From Lysobacteraceae bacterium (GTDB lineage: Bacteria > Pseudomonadota > Gammaproteobacteria > Xanthomonadales > Xanthomonadaceae): 64,000 bases of DNA. The DNA is taken from contig BPKJ01000001.1 of the NCBI GenBank assembly GCA_026005075.1, forward strand, positions 310,001-374,000, written 5' to 3'. Positions within the stretch are counted from its first letter, which is position 1, and the number at the start of each line of letters is the position of its first letter. The position numbers were made by a program, and so were the translations under genes. Shown in pieces: positions 1 through 9,027 of this stretch. The notes beneath the pieces are model-generated. The model saw nothing but the letters and a program-made list of their open reading frames with translations, was not told where the DNA came from and ran no database searches.

Positions 1-792
1 TCGGCGGCCACCATCGGCCGGTTGAAGGCGACCTGGCGCGACGAGTACGCGGCCTTCCGCTCGGCGCCGCTGGACCGCGACCGCTGGGTGTACCTGTGGG
101 TCGACGGCATCCACTTCGGCATCCGCGCCGACAACGCGCCACTGTGCGCCCTGGTGGTGATCGGCGTCGACGCGCGCGGCAACAAGCACCTGCTGGCGAT
201 CGAGGAGGGCTACCGCGAGTCCACCCAGAGCTGGCGCGAGGTGTTGCTGCACCTCAAGGCCCGCGGCCTGGCAGTCCCGCCCGAACTCGCGGTGGGCGAC
301 GGCGCCATGGGCTTCTGGGCGGCCCTGGCCGAGGTCTACCCGACCACCCGCCAGCAGCGCTGCTGGGTGCACAAGACCGCCAACGTGCTCAACCGCCTGC
401 CCAAGGGCGTGCAGCGCAAGGCCAAGGCCGACCTGCAGGCGATCTGGATGGCGGCGACCCGGGCCGAAGCCCGCCGGGCCTTCGACCGGTTCATCGCCGT
501 CTACGGCGCCAAGTACCCGAAGGCCGCCGACCTGCTGCGCAAGGACCGCGAGCAGCTGCTGACCTTCTACGACTTCCCGGCCGAGCACTGGCGCCACCTG
601 CGCACCACCCACCCGATCGAGTCCACCTTCGCCACCGTGCGCCATCGCACCGACCGTACCCGCGGCGCGATCTCGCGCGACAGCATCGTGCCGCTCGTGT
701 TCAAGCTGGCCAAGGTCGCCGAGGCGCACTGGCGCAAGCTCAACGGCTTCGCCTGGCTCGCCAAGGTGATCACCGGCGCGCTTCCGCGATGA
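1..792 (+). CDS. IS256-family (Mutator-like) transposase, C-terminal part
   Basis: This is the DDE transposase of an IS256-type element; its beginning lies outside the window and the frame is open to base 1, so the TTG at 22 is not the real start. The catalytic aspartates are visible in a WVDGIHF motif (codon 103-105) and a VGDGAMGF motif (298-300), and the glutamate in HPIEST (619-621). The stretch CWVHKTANVL between the second D and the E is typical of the family. About 263 residues are present of a usual ~400. The frame is intact to its TGA, so the element may still be functional if its 5' part is complete. Confidence 0.93.
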   Translation, partial: SAATIGRLKATWRDEYAAFRSAPLDRDRWVYLWVDGIHFGIRADNAPLCALVVIGVDARGNKHLLAIEEGYRESTQSWREVLLHLKARGLAVPPELAVGDGAMGFWAALAEVYPTTRQQRCWVHKTANVLNRLPKGVQRKAKADLQAIWMAATRAEARRAFDRFIAVYGAKYPKAADLLRKDREQLLTFYDFPAEHWRHLRTTHPIESTFATVRHRTDRTRGAISRDSIVPLVFKLAKVAEAHWRKLNGFAWLAKVITGALPR

Positions 793-853
793 CGTCGAAG
801 TGCGCGATGATGCAACCGCCCAGACCCACTCGGCCGCCGCCTGATCCGTCAGA

Positions 854-879
854 GCGTGCACCACTTTCGGGTGTTTCTC
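854..879. repeat. putative right terminal inverted repeat of the IS256-family element
   Basis: About 60 bases past the transposase stop lies GCGTGCACCACTTTCGGG followed by TGTTTCTC. It resembles the usual IS256-family end layout, a cgtacacc-type block then a short tract ending in ctc. The left end is outside the window, so the inverted partner and the 8-9 base target duplication cannot be checked. Past this point the sequence up to about 970 shows no gene that I recognise. Confidence 0.35.
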
Positions 880-970
880 ATGGAACACCGCACCGGCGAA
901 TTCACGCACCTGTCTTGCCCCCAGTTCCCTTGGACCCGCGTCTCCCGGGTTTGTGTAAGACCGCTCCGGG

Positions 971-1102
971 TCAGGCGGCTTGCCGCAACTCTGCATCGTG
1001 TTGCATCGCTTCGTCCAGCTTTCGCTTGGCGTCCTTGGCCCAGCCTTGCCAACGCGGCAGGGTGATCGCTCGGCCCTTGATGTAGACCTCCTCGGGCGTC
1101 AC
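971..1102 (-). pseudogene. short gene remnant, unknown family
   Basis: A 43-codon minus-strand stretch starts at a GTG and ends in TGA. It has protein-like composition (EEVYIKGRAI, RWQGWAKDAKRKL, QHDAELRQ) and normal codon use for this genome. It lies just past the large glycosyltransferase gene and just before the presumed IS256 end. I do not recognise a family. The lack of an N-terminal region and the position next to an insertion sequence suggest the 3' tail of a gene truncated by rearrangement; a genuine small protein is possible but less likely. Confidence 0.35.
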
Positions 1103-1119
1103 AACAGGCGACTGCGGCG

Positions 1120-4100
1120 TCAGTCCCGGTAGCGGTGCGGTTTCCATTCGCCCCACTTGCTCTCGTAATAGGCCTTGTTGCGCTCGAACAGCTCCTTGCG
1201 CTTATCCTGGTCGATGGTACTGAAACTGCCCGAGAGGTGGTGGTGGACGAAGACGTCCTCGGCCACTGCGATGTCGAAGCCAGCCTGCTCCAGTCGCCGA
1301 CAATAATCGTCGTCCTCGAAGAAGCCCTGCCCGAAACCCTCGTCCAGCAGTCCGATCGCTTCGATGGCCTGCCTGCGGATGGCCACGCAGAAGAAGGCCA
1401 GCACGCCGATGGGAAGCAGCTGGCGGCTCTTGCCGCGGGTCAGTCGCGCAGCCTCCCGCACCATCTGCTCCATGTCGCCATAATGAATCTCGACCCGCGC
1501 CTCATTGCCGATGTTGTTGGTCACTGGGCCAACAGCCCCCAGCGACGGATTGCGGAGCAGATGACCGACAAGGCCCTGCATCCAACCCGGAGTGACGTAG
1601 GTATCGTTGTTGAGCAGGATGACGATCTCGCCTGTGGCCTGCCGTATGCCCGCGTTGTTACCCGCGGCGAACCCGAGGTTGCTCTCGTTCAGCACAAGCT
1701 TGACGTTGGGCCTGCCCGCCGCGAACTGATGCAGCAGCTCGGGGGTGCCGTCCTCGGATGCGTTGTCGACCAGTATCAGTTCCCAGTCGGGATAGTCGGT
1801 ATGACGCTCCAGGCTGGTCAGACAGGCTTCGGTGAAGCAGCGGTTGTTCCAGCACAGCACGATCACGCTCACCTTGGGTTGCAGCTCCAGCAGCGCACTC
1901 CTCAGGGACGACGCACGTGCCGCCCAATCGTGACCGCTGGCCCATCGCATCCGCTGCTCCACAAGCGCGGTGTCGTTACGTTCCGCCGCGGCCTCGCGCA
2001 GCGCGGAGACGAAATCCTCGGGCCCGGCGGCAAGGCGCACTAGAGGCAAGCAGGCACGCAGCTCCGGCAGCGGCGTCGCCACCACGGGCCTACCGGCGGC
2101 CAGATATTCGTAAACCTTTACCGGATTCGTGGCTTGGGTCAGGGTGGTGAGCTGGAAGGGGATGATGCAGACATCGAAGCGCGCGACGTGATCGGCGGCC
2201 TCCGAATAAGGAACCTCGCCAAGGAAACGCAGGTTGGGCAACTCCTCCGCCGGACTGGGGTCGATGTCGGTTACCGCGCCGACCAACTCGAAGTCGAACT
2301 CAGGCAGTGCCCTCGCGGCGGCGATCACCAGGTCGAGGTCGAACCACTCGGCGATGGCGCCGATATAGCCGACCAGAACACGACCGTCGCGCTGGCGAGG
2401 CCTCATTCCAGCCTCGCGGAAGCGCTGAACCTCGGCGGCGTTGGGGATGAGGCGGTTTGGCCGGCGCTTGCCCACTTCGTCGTGCAGCCAGGACGACGTG
2501 GTCACGACGAGATCAGCGGCATCGACAAGGGCGGCTTCCTGGTCCAGCATCTCGCTGCTGTTGGTGGAGAAGCCGGCGTGGTAGTCCATGCAGTCGTAGA
2601 CCATCAGCGTGCTCGGCAATGCCTCCGCCAGTGGCCGCCAGAATGGCAAGTCGACGATGGCGACGGGTGCCACGATACCGGCGTGGTCGGCCAGGGCATA
2701 AAGCGCCGATCGGAGATGATCGAGGTCAGCTCCGGCGAGTCTTTCGGTGTAGAGGTTGGGAACCCGCGCATTGCTGCTGCGTAGGCGCACCAGGTAAACA
2801 CCAGGCTCCGGCGTCTCGACCCATTCGAATCCGTCAACCTCAGCGCCAGCTTCCGGTCGCGTGTAGAGATAGAAGACGCGATGTCCCGCTAGGGCCAGCT
2901 CTCGCGCAAGGTGTTGCGGCCGCTGGATGCGGAAGTGCCAGTCGATCACGGGGAACACGATCACGTCGCAGCGGTCGTGACGCCGCTCCGGAAACGGAGG
3001 CTGGCTGGGCAGGGCGATCGACGCTGGGCTGCTGCTCGGCACGACGGCCAGGGTCGGCTGGCCGGCGCGTCGCGATGCCGCACTCTCCCTCACCGTCATC
3101 CGCCGCTTGCGCCACTCGGCGTAGAAGCGGCCGATGTCAGCAACACCGTCGCGTGCCAGACGCGGGCGACGTCGAAGCACGGCCTCGATGACGCGAATGA
3201 CGCCGTCGCCCAGCCGCCAGCGGGCAGAGCTGAAGCTGGCCTCGGACAACGAAAGCGCATCCTCCAGCCAACGCCTCAACTGCTGCACGTCCTCTTCGCA
3301 CAGCCTCAGCGCATGGGCGAGTTCGTTTCGGTCCGCTGCAAGCGCGGCGTTCTCGCTCGCCAGCTGGTTGATCCTTTCCCGCGCTGTCTCGTCATGGCGT
3401 CGCTGGTTTTCCTTGAGCGCCGCAATTTCGGTCAACGCGGTTTTGATTCCATACTGGGCGGATTCGATGGCATGCTGCAGCTTCTCGCGGATCTCGAGCA
3501 GCTCCGAGCGAAGCTGCTTACCCGATGCTTCCAGCTTCGCGTCCAGCGCATCGATACGGCCTGACTCCCGCAAAACCTCGGCTTGAAGCTGCTCGTGCCG
3601 CCCAAGCTGCGCCGCGAGACGCGCGGATACCTGTTCGAGATCGACCGTCAGCGACTGCATGACCGAGTCCTGCTGACCCAGCGCCTGGACCAGCGCGTCC
3701 ACCCGCTCCTCCTGCCGGGCGGAATCGGTACGAATGTCTTCGAAGCCCTCGACCAGGTTGCGGAGGACTCCCTCTTGCAAGCCCTTCAGCCCAGACGAGA
3801 CACTGTCGAGCCGGGCTCGGAACTCATCCATCGCGTCGATCCGGATCTCCTCCCGGCGTTGTTCCAGAGCTTGTCGCTCCGCCGCCACGAGGTCCGCGAG
3901 ATAGGTGCGACGACGGGCCAGCTCCTCGCCCACCCAGTCTGGCGAAGGAGCTGGGGGACTGCAGGAGGGAAATCCCTTTTCGATCAACGCTCGGTAGAGC
4001 GCGATGGTGCTGTCGAATCGCTCATCCGCGGACAACCTGTCGGCCCTGTGGTGCTTCAGATCCTTGTCGACGAAGGCACCGATCTCCCGCTGCGAAGGGA

Positions 4101-4704
4101 GGCGCAGACCCGTCGCCCCGGCCTCCGTAAGACGCGCGTGCAGACCCTTCATGCCGTCGAACGGCGCCTCCACGAAAGACGCGTAATCGACAATGACAAC
4201 ATCGAGCCCCGCAGCATTCGCCAATGCCGAGCGCAGGTAGCAATCCGTCAATGCCACCGAGAGCTCTGGAGCGAAGCCATTGCGCATACGGAGCGACTGT
4301 GCGATCTCAAGCGGATGCCTGAGCGGAAGGACACAAACCGGAGCTTCGAGAAGCGGCCGCCAGAACGGAAGCGTGAGGCTGATGCGCGGATCCTTGAGCA
4401 CCCATGGACGATGCGTATCGAGCGCAAAAATCAGCTTCCGCGCCGCGCATTCAAAGTCAGAACGTGCCGTCGAGGAGACGGCCTGCGGTTCGAAGCCGAA
4501 TGGGCTGTCCCAGCGGCAGCCTACGTCCGCGAGCAGCGCGTCGTTCAGGTACCTTGCCTCGCTGCGCTCCCAGAATCCCTTGGGATTGTCGAACGCTGGC
4601 CCGCCAATGGATTCGGCAGTCCCGACGCTGGCACCCATCAGGTTGATTGCACGGGCCACAACCGAAGTGCCGGACCGATGCATCCCAAGAACGATGATTT
4701 GCAT
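1120..4704 (-). CDS. trimodular sulfotransferase-like / coiled-coil / GT4 / GT2 glycan-assembly protein
   Basis: A 1194-residue cytoplasmic protein with four parts. Residues 1-260 look like a sulfotransferase-family fold: LGMHRSGTS near the N-terminus matches the phosphosulfate-binding loop, and LRHPLEIAQSL the second nucleotide-binding element. Residues about 268-480 are a charged heptad-rich coiled coil. Residues about 575-925 form a GT-B (GT4-like) glycosyltransferase beginning DVIVFPVIDWHFRIQRPQH. Residues about 941-1194 are a GT2 transferase (KVSVIVLCWNN, then LLNNDT). The start is an ATG 3 bases after the stop of the ABC ATPase gene, so it closes the exporter operon. It probably builds and caps or modifies the exported polysaccharide, with the coiled coil setting distance or length, as inferred for other multi-domain chain-capping enzymes. 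Whether the first domain transfers sulfate is unproven. Confidence 0.85.
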   Translation of the reverse strand: MQIIVLGMHRSGTSVVARAINLMGASVGTAESIGGPAFDNPKGFWERSEARYLNDALLADVGCRWDSPFGFEPQAVSSTARSDFECAARKLIFALDTHRPWVLKDPRISLTLPFWRPLLEAPVCVLPLRHPLEIAQSLRMRNGFAPELSVALTDCYLRSALANAAGLDVVIVDYASFVEAPFDGMKGLHARLTEAGATGLRLPSQREIGAFVDKDLKHHRADRLSADERFDSTIALYRALIEKGFPSCSPPAPSPDWVGEELARRRTYLADLVAAERQALEQRREEIRIDAMDEFRARLDSVSSGLKGLQEGVLRNLVEGFEDIRTDSARQEERVDALVQALGQQDSVMQSLTVDLEQVSARLAAQLGRHEQLQAEVLRESGRIDALDAKLEASGKQLRSELLEIREKLQHAIESAQYGIKTALTEIAALKENQRRHDETARERINQLASENAALAADRNELAHALRLCEEDVQQLRRWLEDALSLSEASFSSARWRLGDGVIRVIEAVLRRRPRLARDGVADIGRFYAEWRKRRMTVRESAASRRAGQPTLAVVPSSSPASIALPSQPPFPERRHDRCDVIVFPVIDWHFRIQRPQHLARELALAGHRVFYLYTRPEAGAEVDGFEWVETPEPGVYLVRLRSSNARVPNLYTERLAGADLDHLRSALYALADHAGIVAPVAIVDLPFWRPLAEALPSTLMVYDCMDYHAGFSTNSSEMLDQEAALVDAADLVVTTSSWLHDEVGKRRPNRLIPNAAEVQRFREAGMRPRQRDGRVLVGYIGAIAEWFDLDLVIAAARALPEFDFELVGAVTDIDPSPAEELPNLRFLGEVPYSEAADHVARFDVCIIPFQLTTLTQATNPVKVYEYLAAGRPVVATPLPELRACLPLVRLAAGPEDFVSALREAAAERNDTALVEQRMRWASGHDWAARASSLRSALLELQPKVSVIVLCWNNRCFTEACLTSLERHTDYPDWELILVDNASEDGTPELLHQFAAGRPNVKLVLNESNLGFAAGNNAGIRQATGEIVILLNNDTYVTPGWMQGLVGHLLRNPSLGAVGPVTNNIGNEARVEIHYGDMEQMVREAARLTRGKSRQLLPIGVLAFFCVAIRRQAIEAIGLLDEGFGQGFFEDDDYCRRLEQAGFDIAVAEDVFVHHHLSGSFSTIDQDKRKELFERNKAYYESKWGEWKPHRYRD

Positions 4705-4707
4705 TGA

Positions 4708-5433
4708 TCAGCCACCCGTGTTCGGCACAGCTTTTTCCCCTCGCGCGCCGGCGTAGGCCGCGCACACTGCGTCCACATTGCCTTCCAGGATCGTGCGCCC
4801 GTGCTCGACCCAGACAGCCCGGTTACAGATGCTCCGGACTACATCCTCGCTGTGCGAAACCATCACCACCGTGATGCCGGAGTGAATCTTGTCCGCCAGC
4901 GCTTCGCGTGACTTCTTCTGAAACTCGACGTCCCCGACACCGAGGATCTCATCGATGAGCAGGAGGTCAGGCTCGAACTGCATTGCCAGCGAGAAACCCA
5001 GGCGGGCTTGCATGCCCGACGAATAGGTCTTGAAGGGCTGCTCGAAAAAGTCGCCCAGCTCCGCGAAGTCACGGATATCGTCGAGCTTTCTCGCGATGGC
5101 CGAACGCGACAGGCCCTGCAGCAACCCACTCATGATCGCATTCTCCCTGCCGGTGAGGTGTGGAAGAAAGCCTAGGTTCAGCGATAGCAGCTGACATGCA
5201 CCGTGATTACGTTCGATCACGCCCGCGTCTGGCGCCATGATGTCGGCGATCAGCTTGAGCAGGGTGCTCTTGCCCGCGCCATTTCGGCCTATGACACCGA
5301 GGCGGTCGCCATGGTTGAGGCACAACGACACGCCATTGAGCGCCTGGAACCTTATTTCCGCGCCGCGCCGGGCGGTGGGGAATGACACCGACACGTTGCG
5401 CATGCGCACAGCGAACTGAGTGCCGTTCTTCAT
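4708..5433 (-). CDS. polysaccharide ABC transporter ATP-binding protein (Wzt/KpsT type, short form)
   Basis: The ATPase half of an ABC-2 exporter for lipid-linked polysaccharide, acting at the inner membrane. It has Walker A (GRNGAGKST), the YSSGMQARL signature and Walker B (LLIDEILGVGD). At 241 residues it lacks the C-terminal carbohydrate-binding domain found in long Wzt proteins, including the second one in this window. The ATG at 5433 overlaps the permease stop as ATGA, so I prefer it to the longer upstream extension. It lies between the permease and the trimodular glycosyltransferase. Confidence 0.88.
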   Translation of the reverse strand: MKNGTQFAVRMRNVSVSFPTARRGAEIRFQALNGVSLCLNHGDRLGVIGRNGAGKSTLLKLIADIMAPDAGVIERNHGACQLLSLNLGFLPHLTGRENAIMSGLLQGLSRSAIARKLDDIRDFAELGDFFEQPFKTYSSGMQARLGFSLAMQFEPDLLLIDEILGVGDVEFQKKSREALADKIHSGITVVMVSHSEDVVRSICNRAVWVEHGRTILEGNVDAVCAAYAGARGEKAVPNTGG

Positions 5434-6194
5434 AGGGCCAGCTTCGGGTACCGCCGGTCGAGCTTGGCCAGCAGCCAGAGCCCCACCGCACAACTGGCAA
5501 GCCCTACGGCCGTGACGGCCGCCAACCTTTCCCAGTCAGGCCATTGCCCTTGCAGCAGGACCTGCCTTGAATCATCGATCAGGCAGGCGACAGGATTCAG
5601 AAAGAACCAGTCCTTGATGGGGGGCGGAATCTCGTCGGCTGAGAAGAACACGCCGGAAAGGAACATGAGCGCCAACAGCAGGTTCTCCATCACGAACCGC
5701 AAATCCAGTAGAAACGGTACGACCGCTGCATACGCAAGGCTCAGCCCCACAATAAGCAACAGTTCGGCAAGCAGGATGAGTGGCAGTGCGAGCCAGGCCG
5801 TGGTCGGTGGATGGCCTGTCAAGGCAAGGGTTACCAAAAGAAGAACCAGCACGAGGCCGAATTTCACCACGTCCGCAGCAATGACGAAAAGCGGGATAAC
5901 CCATGGCTGGATGCGGACCTGCCTCATCAGGTAAAGGTGATTCCGGATCGAATCCCCGGCATGACTAAGGCTCGACTTGAACCATTGCCAGATGACGAGC
6001 CCAACCAGGAGGAAGGACACGAAGCCGGTCTGCGGCTGCCCACGCAGTACGCCAAAAACGACGTAGAAGACGCCCATGAACAGGAGCGGCTCGAGTATCC
6101 ACCACAAAAACCCGAGATAGGTGCGCTCCGTCTCCGCCCTGAGGTCGGAGTAGGCTCTGAAGACGATGAGATCCAGATAACGCCAGCCGTTCAT
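5430..6194 (-). CDS. polysaccharide ABC transporter permease (Wzm/KpsM type, ABC-2)
   Basis: The membrane subunit of the exporter, about 254 residues with some six hydrophobic segments. The cytoplasmic N-terminus (DLIVFRAYSDLRAETERT followed by LGFLWWILEPLLFMG) is the classic ABC-2 polysaccharide permease opening. A late segment reads FSADEIPPPIKDWFFLNP, typical of Wzm proteins. The start is either the ATG at 6194 or a GTG at 6209 that overlaps the upstream gamma-lyase stop and has AGGA three bases before it; the second would add five residues. It is translationally coupled to the ATPase gene by ATGA. Confidence 0.87.
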   Translation of the reverse strand: MNGWRYLDLIVFRAYSDLRAETERTYLGFLWWILEPLLFMGVFYVVFGVLRGQPQTGFVSFLLVGLVIWQWFKSSLSHAGDSIRNHLYLMRQVRIQPWVIPLFVIAADVVKFGLVLVLLLVTLALTGHPPTTAWLALPLILLAELLLIVGLSLAYAAVVPFLLDLRFVMENLLLALMFLSGVFFSADEIPPPIKDWFFLNPVACLIDDSRQVLLQGQWPDWERLAAVTAVGLASCAVGLWLLAKLDRRYPKLAL

Positions 6195-6205
6195 ACGCTG
6201 TTTCG

Positions 6206-7372
6206 TCACCGGTCCTGAAGCGCCGAATCCAGCTCCTCCTGCAAGTCCGCAAGGTCCTCCACCCCCACACTGAGCCGCACCAGATTGCCGGTGATGCCAA
6301 GGGCACGGCGGCGTTCTTCCGGGACCGAGGCGTGGGTCATCACGGCGGGGTGGTTGACGAGGCTTTCGACGCCGCCGAGGGATTCGGCGCAGGCGAACAG
6401 CTGGGTGCGCTCCATGAAGCGTTTCGCGGCGTCGAAGCCGTCCTTGAGGTAGAGGCTGATCATGCCGCCGAAGCCGTGCATCTGCCGGCGGGCCAGTGCG
6501 TGCTGGGGGTGCGAGGCAAGGCCGGGGTAGATCACCCGCTCCACCGCGGGATGGGCTTCCAGCCAGGCCGCGAGCGCCATGGCGTTCTCGCAGTGGGCGC
6601 GCATGCGCAGGTGCAGGGTCTTGAGGCCGCGCAGGGCGAGGAAGCTGTCGAAGGGGCCCTGCACGCCGCCGACGGAGTTCTGCAGGAAGGCCATCTGCTC
6701 GGCAAGCGCGGCATCGTCCCCGGTCACCACGACACCGCCGACGATGTCGCTGTGGCCGTTGAGGTACTTCGTCGCGGAGTGGACGACGATGTGCGCACCG
6801 AGCTCGAGCGGCCGCTGCAGGATGGGCGAACTGAAGGTGTTGTCGACGACCAGCCAGATGCCGCGCTGCCGGCACAAGTCGGCAAGGGCCGCGATGTCGA
6901 CCAGCTTGAGCATCGGGTTGGTCGGTGTCTCGCACCACACCATGCGGGTGTTGGGGCGGATCGCCGCAGCCACCGCATCGAGGTCGGCGAGGTCGACGAA
7001 GCTGAAGTCGAGGCCGGCACTGCGGCGGCGCACGCGCTCGAACAGGCGGTAGGTGCCGCCGTAGACGTCGTCCATGCACAGCACATGGCTGCCGCTGTCG
7101 AGCAGTTCGAGCACGGTCGAGCTCGCGGCAAGGCCGGAGGCGAAGGCAAACCCGCGCTGCCCACCTTCCAGCGCGGCCACGCAGCGCTCGTAGGCAAAAC
7201 GCGTGGGATTGTGGCTGCGCGAGTACTCGAAGCCCTTGTGCACGCCGGGGCTGCTCTGCACGTAGGTGCTGGTGGCGTAGATCGGCGTCATCACCGCGCC
7301 GGTGGTGGGGTCGGGCTCCTGGCCGGCGTGGATGGCGAGGGTGCCGAGGCCCGGGCGCTTGGCTTGGTTCAT
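6206..7372 (-). CDS. cystathionine gamma-lyase / gamma-synthase family PLP enzyme
   Basis: A 388-residue Cys/Met-metabolism PLP enzyme. The cofactor lysine is K202 in HSATKYLNGHSD; the substrate and cofactor regions SRSHNPTR, ASGLAA and ETPTNP are all present. With cystathionine beta-synthase directly upstream it most likely works in reverse transsulfuration (cystathionine to cysteine, 2-oxobutyrate and ammonia), although family members also catalyse gamma-synthase chemistry and sequence alone does not separate them. The exporter permease gene starts within about 12 bases of its stop or overlaps it, so the two are probably on one transcript. Confidence 0.9.
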   Translation of the reverse strand: MNQAKRPGLGTLAIHAGQEPDPTTGAVMTPIYATSTYVQSSPGVHKGFEYSRSHNPTRFAYERCVAALEGGQRGFAFASGLAASSTVLELLDSGSHVLCMDDVYGGTYRLFERVRRRSAGLDFSFVDLADLDAVAAAIRPNTRMVWCETPTNPMLKLVDIAALADLCRQRGIWLVVDNTFSSPILQRPLELGAHIVVHSATKYLNGHSDIVGGVVVTGDDAALAEQMAFLQNSVGGVQGPFDSFLALRGLKTLHLRMRAHCENAMALAAWLEAHPAVERVIYPGLASHPQHALARRQMHGFGGMISLYLKDGFDAAKRFMERTQLFACAESLGGVESLVNHPAVMTHASVPEERRRALGITGNLVRLSVGVEDLADLQEELDSALQDR

Positions 7373-7544
7373 GGGGCAGACCGCAGACGAGGGAAGAAGG
7401 ACGCCGCGCGTGCCGGGACGACTTCCCGTCCGCGCAGCCGGATCCGGCGGCGGATTGTCGCACGCTGCCGCCGCCGCACCAAGTTCCAGCGGCTGGATGC
7501 GTGCGTGTCTTTTGCGTCGCGCGGCATCGGCACCTGCCCGGGGC

Positions 7545-8915
7545 CTACTGGGCCCGGCGGCGCAGGTAGTTGAGCAGGTCGATCCGGGTGATCAGCCCAA
7601 GAAATCGTTCACCGTGCATCACGATGGCGACGTGGCCGCGATCGAACACCGGCAGCAGGGCCTCGACCGGCTGCTTGACGTCGACCATCTCGAGCTTGCT
7701 GACCATCGCGGTGCGCACCGGGTCGCGGAAACGGTGCTCGTTGCCGTAGACGTGCATCAGCACGTCGGATTCGTCGAGGATGCCGACGATGCGGTCGTCC
7801 TCCATCACCGGGAGCTGGGAGACGTCGTAGACCTTCATCCGCTGGTAGGCGACGGTCAGGCTGTCCTCCGGGCCGACCACGATGGTGTCGCGCTGCGAGT
7901 ACGGGCGCAGGATGAGGTCGCGCAGGTCGCCGTGCTGCTCGCGCTCGAGGAAGCCGTTGTCGAGCATCCAGTAGTCGTTGTACATCTTCGACAGGTACTT
8001 GTTGCCGGTGTCGCAGACCAGCACCAGCACGCGCTTGGGCTCGGTCTGCTCGCGGCAGTAGCGCAGCGCGGCGGCGAGCAGGGTTCCGGTCGACGAACCG
8101 CCCAGGATGCCCTCCTGCAGCAGCAGTTCGCGGCCGGCGAGGAAGCTATCCCGGTCGGAGATGGCATAGGCCTTGCGGACCCTGCTGAAGTCCGCGATCG
8201 GCGGCAGGAAATCCTCGCCGATGCCCTCGACCATCCAGCTCCCGGACTTTTCGCTGAGCACGCCCTCGTTGATGTACTGGGCGAGGATCGAGCCGACCGG
8301 GTCGGCAAGGATCAGCTCGGTGTGCGGGGAGTGCCTGGCAAGGCAGCGCGACAGTCCGGTCATGGTCCCCGAGCTGCCGCAGCCGAAGACGATGGCGTCG
8401 AGCCGGCCGTCCATCTGCCGCAGGATTTCCGGTCCGGTCCCGAACTCGTGGGCGGCAGGGTTGTCCGGGTTGCCGAACTGGTTGATGAAATAGGCGTTCG
8501 GGGTCTCGCGGGCGATCCGCTCGGCCATGTCCTGGTAGTACTGCGGATGGCCCTTGGCGACGTCGCTGCGGGTCAGCACCACCTCGGCGCCCATCGCCTT
8601 GAGGTTGAAGATCTTCTCCCGGCTCATCTTGTCGGGCACGACGAGGATGAGCTTGTAGCCCTTCTGCCGCGCCACCAGCGCAAGACCGATGCCGGTGTTG
8701 CCGGCGGTACCCTCGACGAGGGTGTCCCCCGGGCGGATCTTCCCGGCCTTTTCCGCGGCCTCGATCATCGCCAGACCGATGCGGTCCTTGATCGAGCCTC
8801 CGGGGTTTTGCGATTCCAGCTTGAGGAAGAGCTCGCAGGGCCCGGTGTCGAGGCGGCGGGCACGCACGATCGGCGTGTTGCCGATCAGCTCGAGGACGTT
8901 GTCGTAGACGGGCAT
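7545..8915 (-). CDS. cystathionine beta-synthase with C-terminal CBS-domain pair
   Basis: Condenses serine and homocysteine to cystathionine. The PLP lysine is K43 in NPGGSIKDRIG, and the cofactor phosphate loop reads GTAGNTG. The catalytic domain runs to about residue 330; two CBS motifs (about 340-395 and 400-456) follow, presumably regulatory. At 456 residues it is the usual bacterial length without a haem-binding extension. I chose the ATG at 8915 because the family begins VYDNVLELIGNTP; the open frame extends further upstream without similarity. The 172 bases to the next gene hold no feature that I recognise. Confidence 0.92.
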   Translation of the reverse strand: MPVYDNVLELIGNTPIVRARRLDTGPCELFLKLESQNPGGSIKDRIGLAMIEAAEKAGKIRPGDTLVEGTAGNTGIGLALVARQKGYKLILVVPDKMSREKIFNLKAMGAEVVLTRSDVAKGHPQYYQDMAERIARETPNAYFINQFGNPDNPAAHEFGTGPEILRQMDGRLDAIVFGCGSSGTMTGLSRCLARHSPHTELILADPVGSILAQYINEGVLSEKSGSWMVEGIGEDFLPPIADFSRVRKAYAISDRDSFLAGRELLLQEGILGGSSTGTLLAAALRYCREQTEPKRVLVLVCDTGNKYLSKMYNDYWMLDNGFLEREQHGDLRDLILRPYSQRDTIVVGPEDSLTVAYQRMKVYDVSQLPVMEDDRIVGILDESDVLMHVYGNEHRFRDPVRTAMVSKLEMVDVKQPVEALLPVFDRGHVAIVMHGERFLGLITRIDLLNYLRRRAQ

Positions 8916-9027
8916 GCGGAAAGCGCCACGGGGGCGTCGGCAGGGGACGGGGTGGGGGATGATAGCGCAGGGCCGGCCCCGGCCCCGTCGCCGCGCACGC
9001 CGCCCTGCCCGGCAGAGGGCGAAAGCC

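Noticed and set aside
5430-7463. 677-codon minus frame containing the Wzm permease
   Set aside because: The first ~418 codons are the shadow of the gamma-lyase gene; the permease starts at 6194 or 6209.
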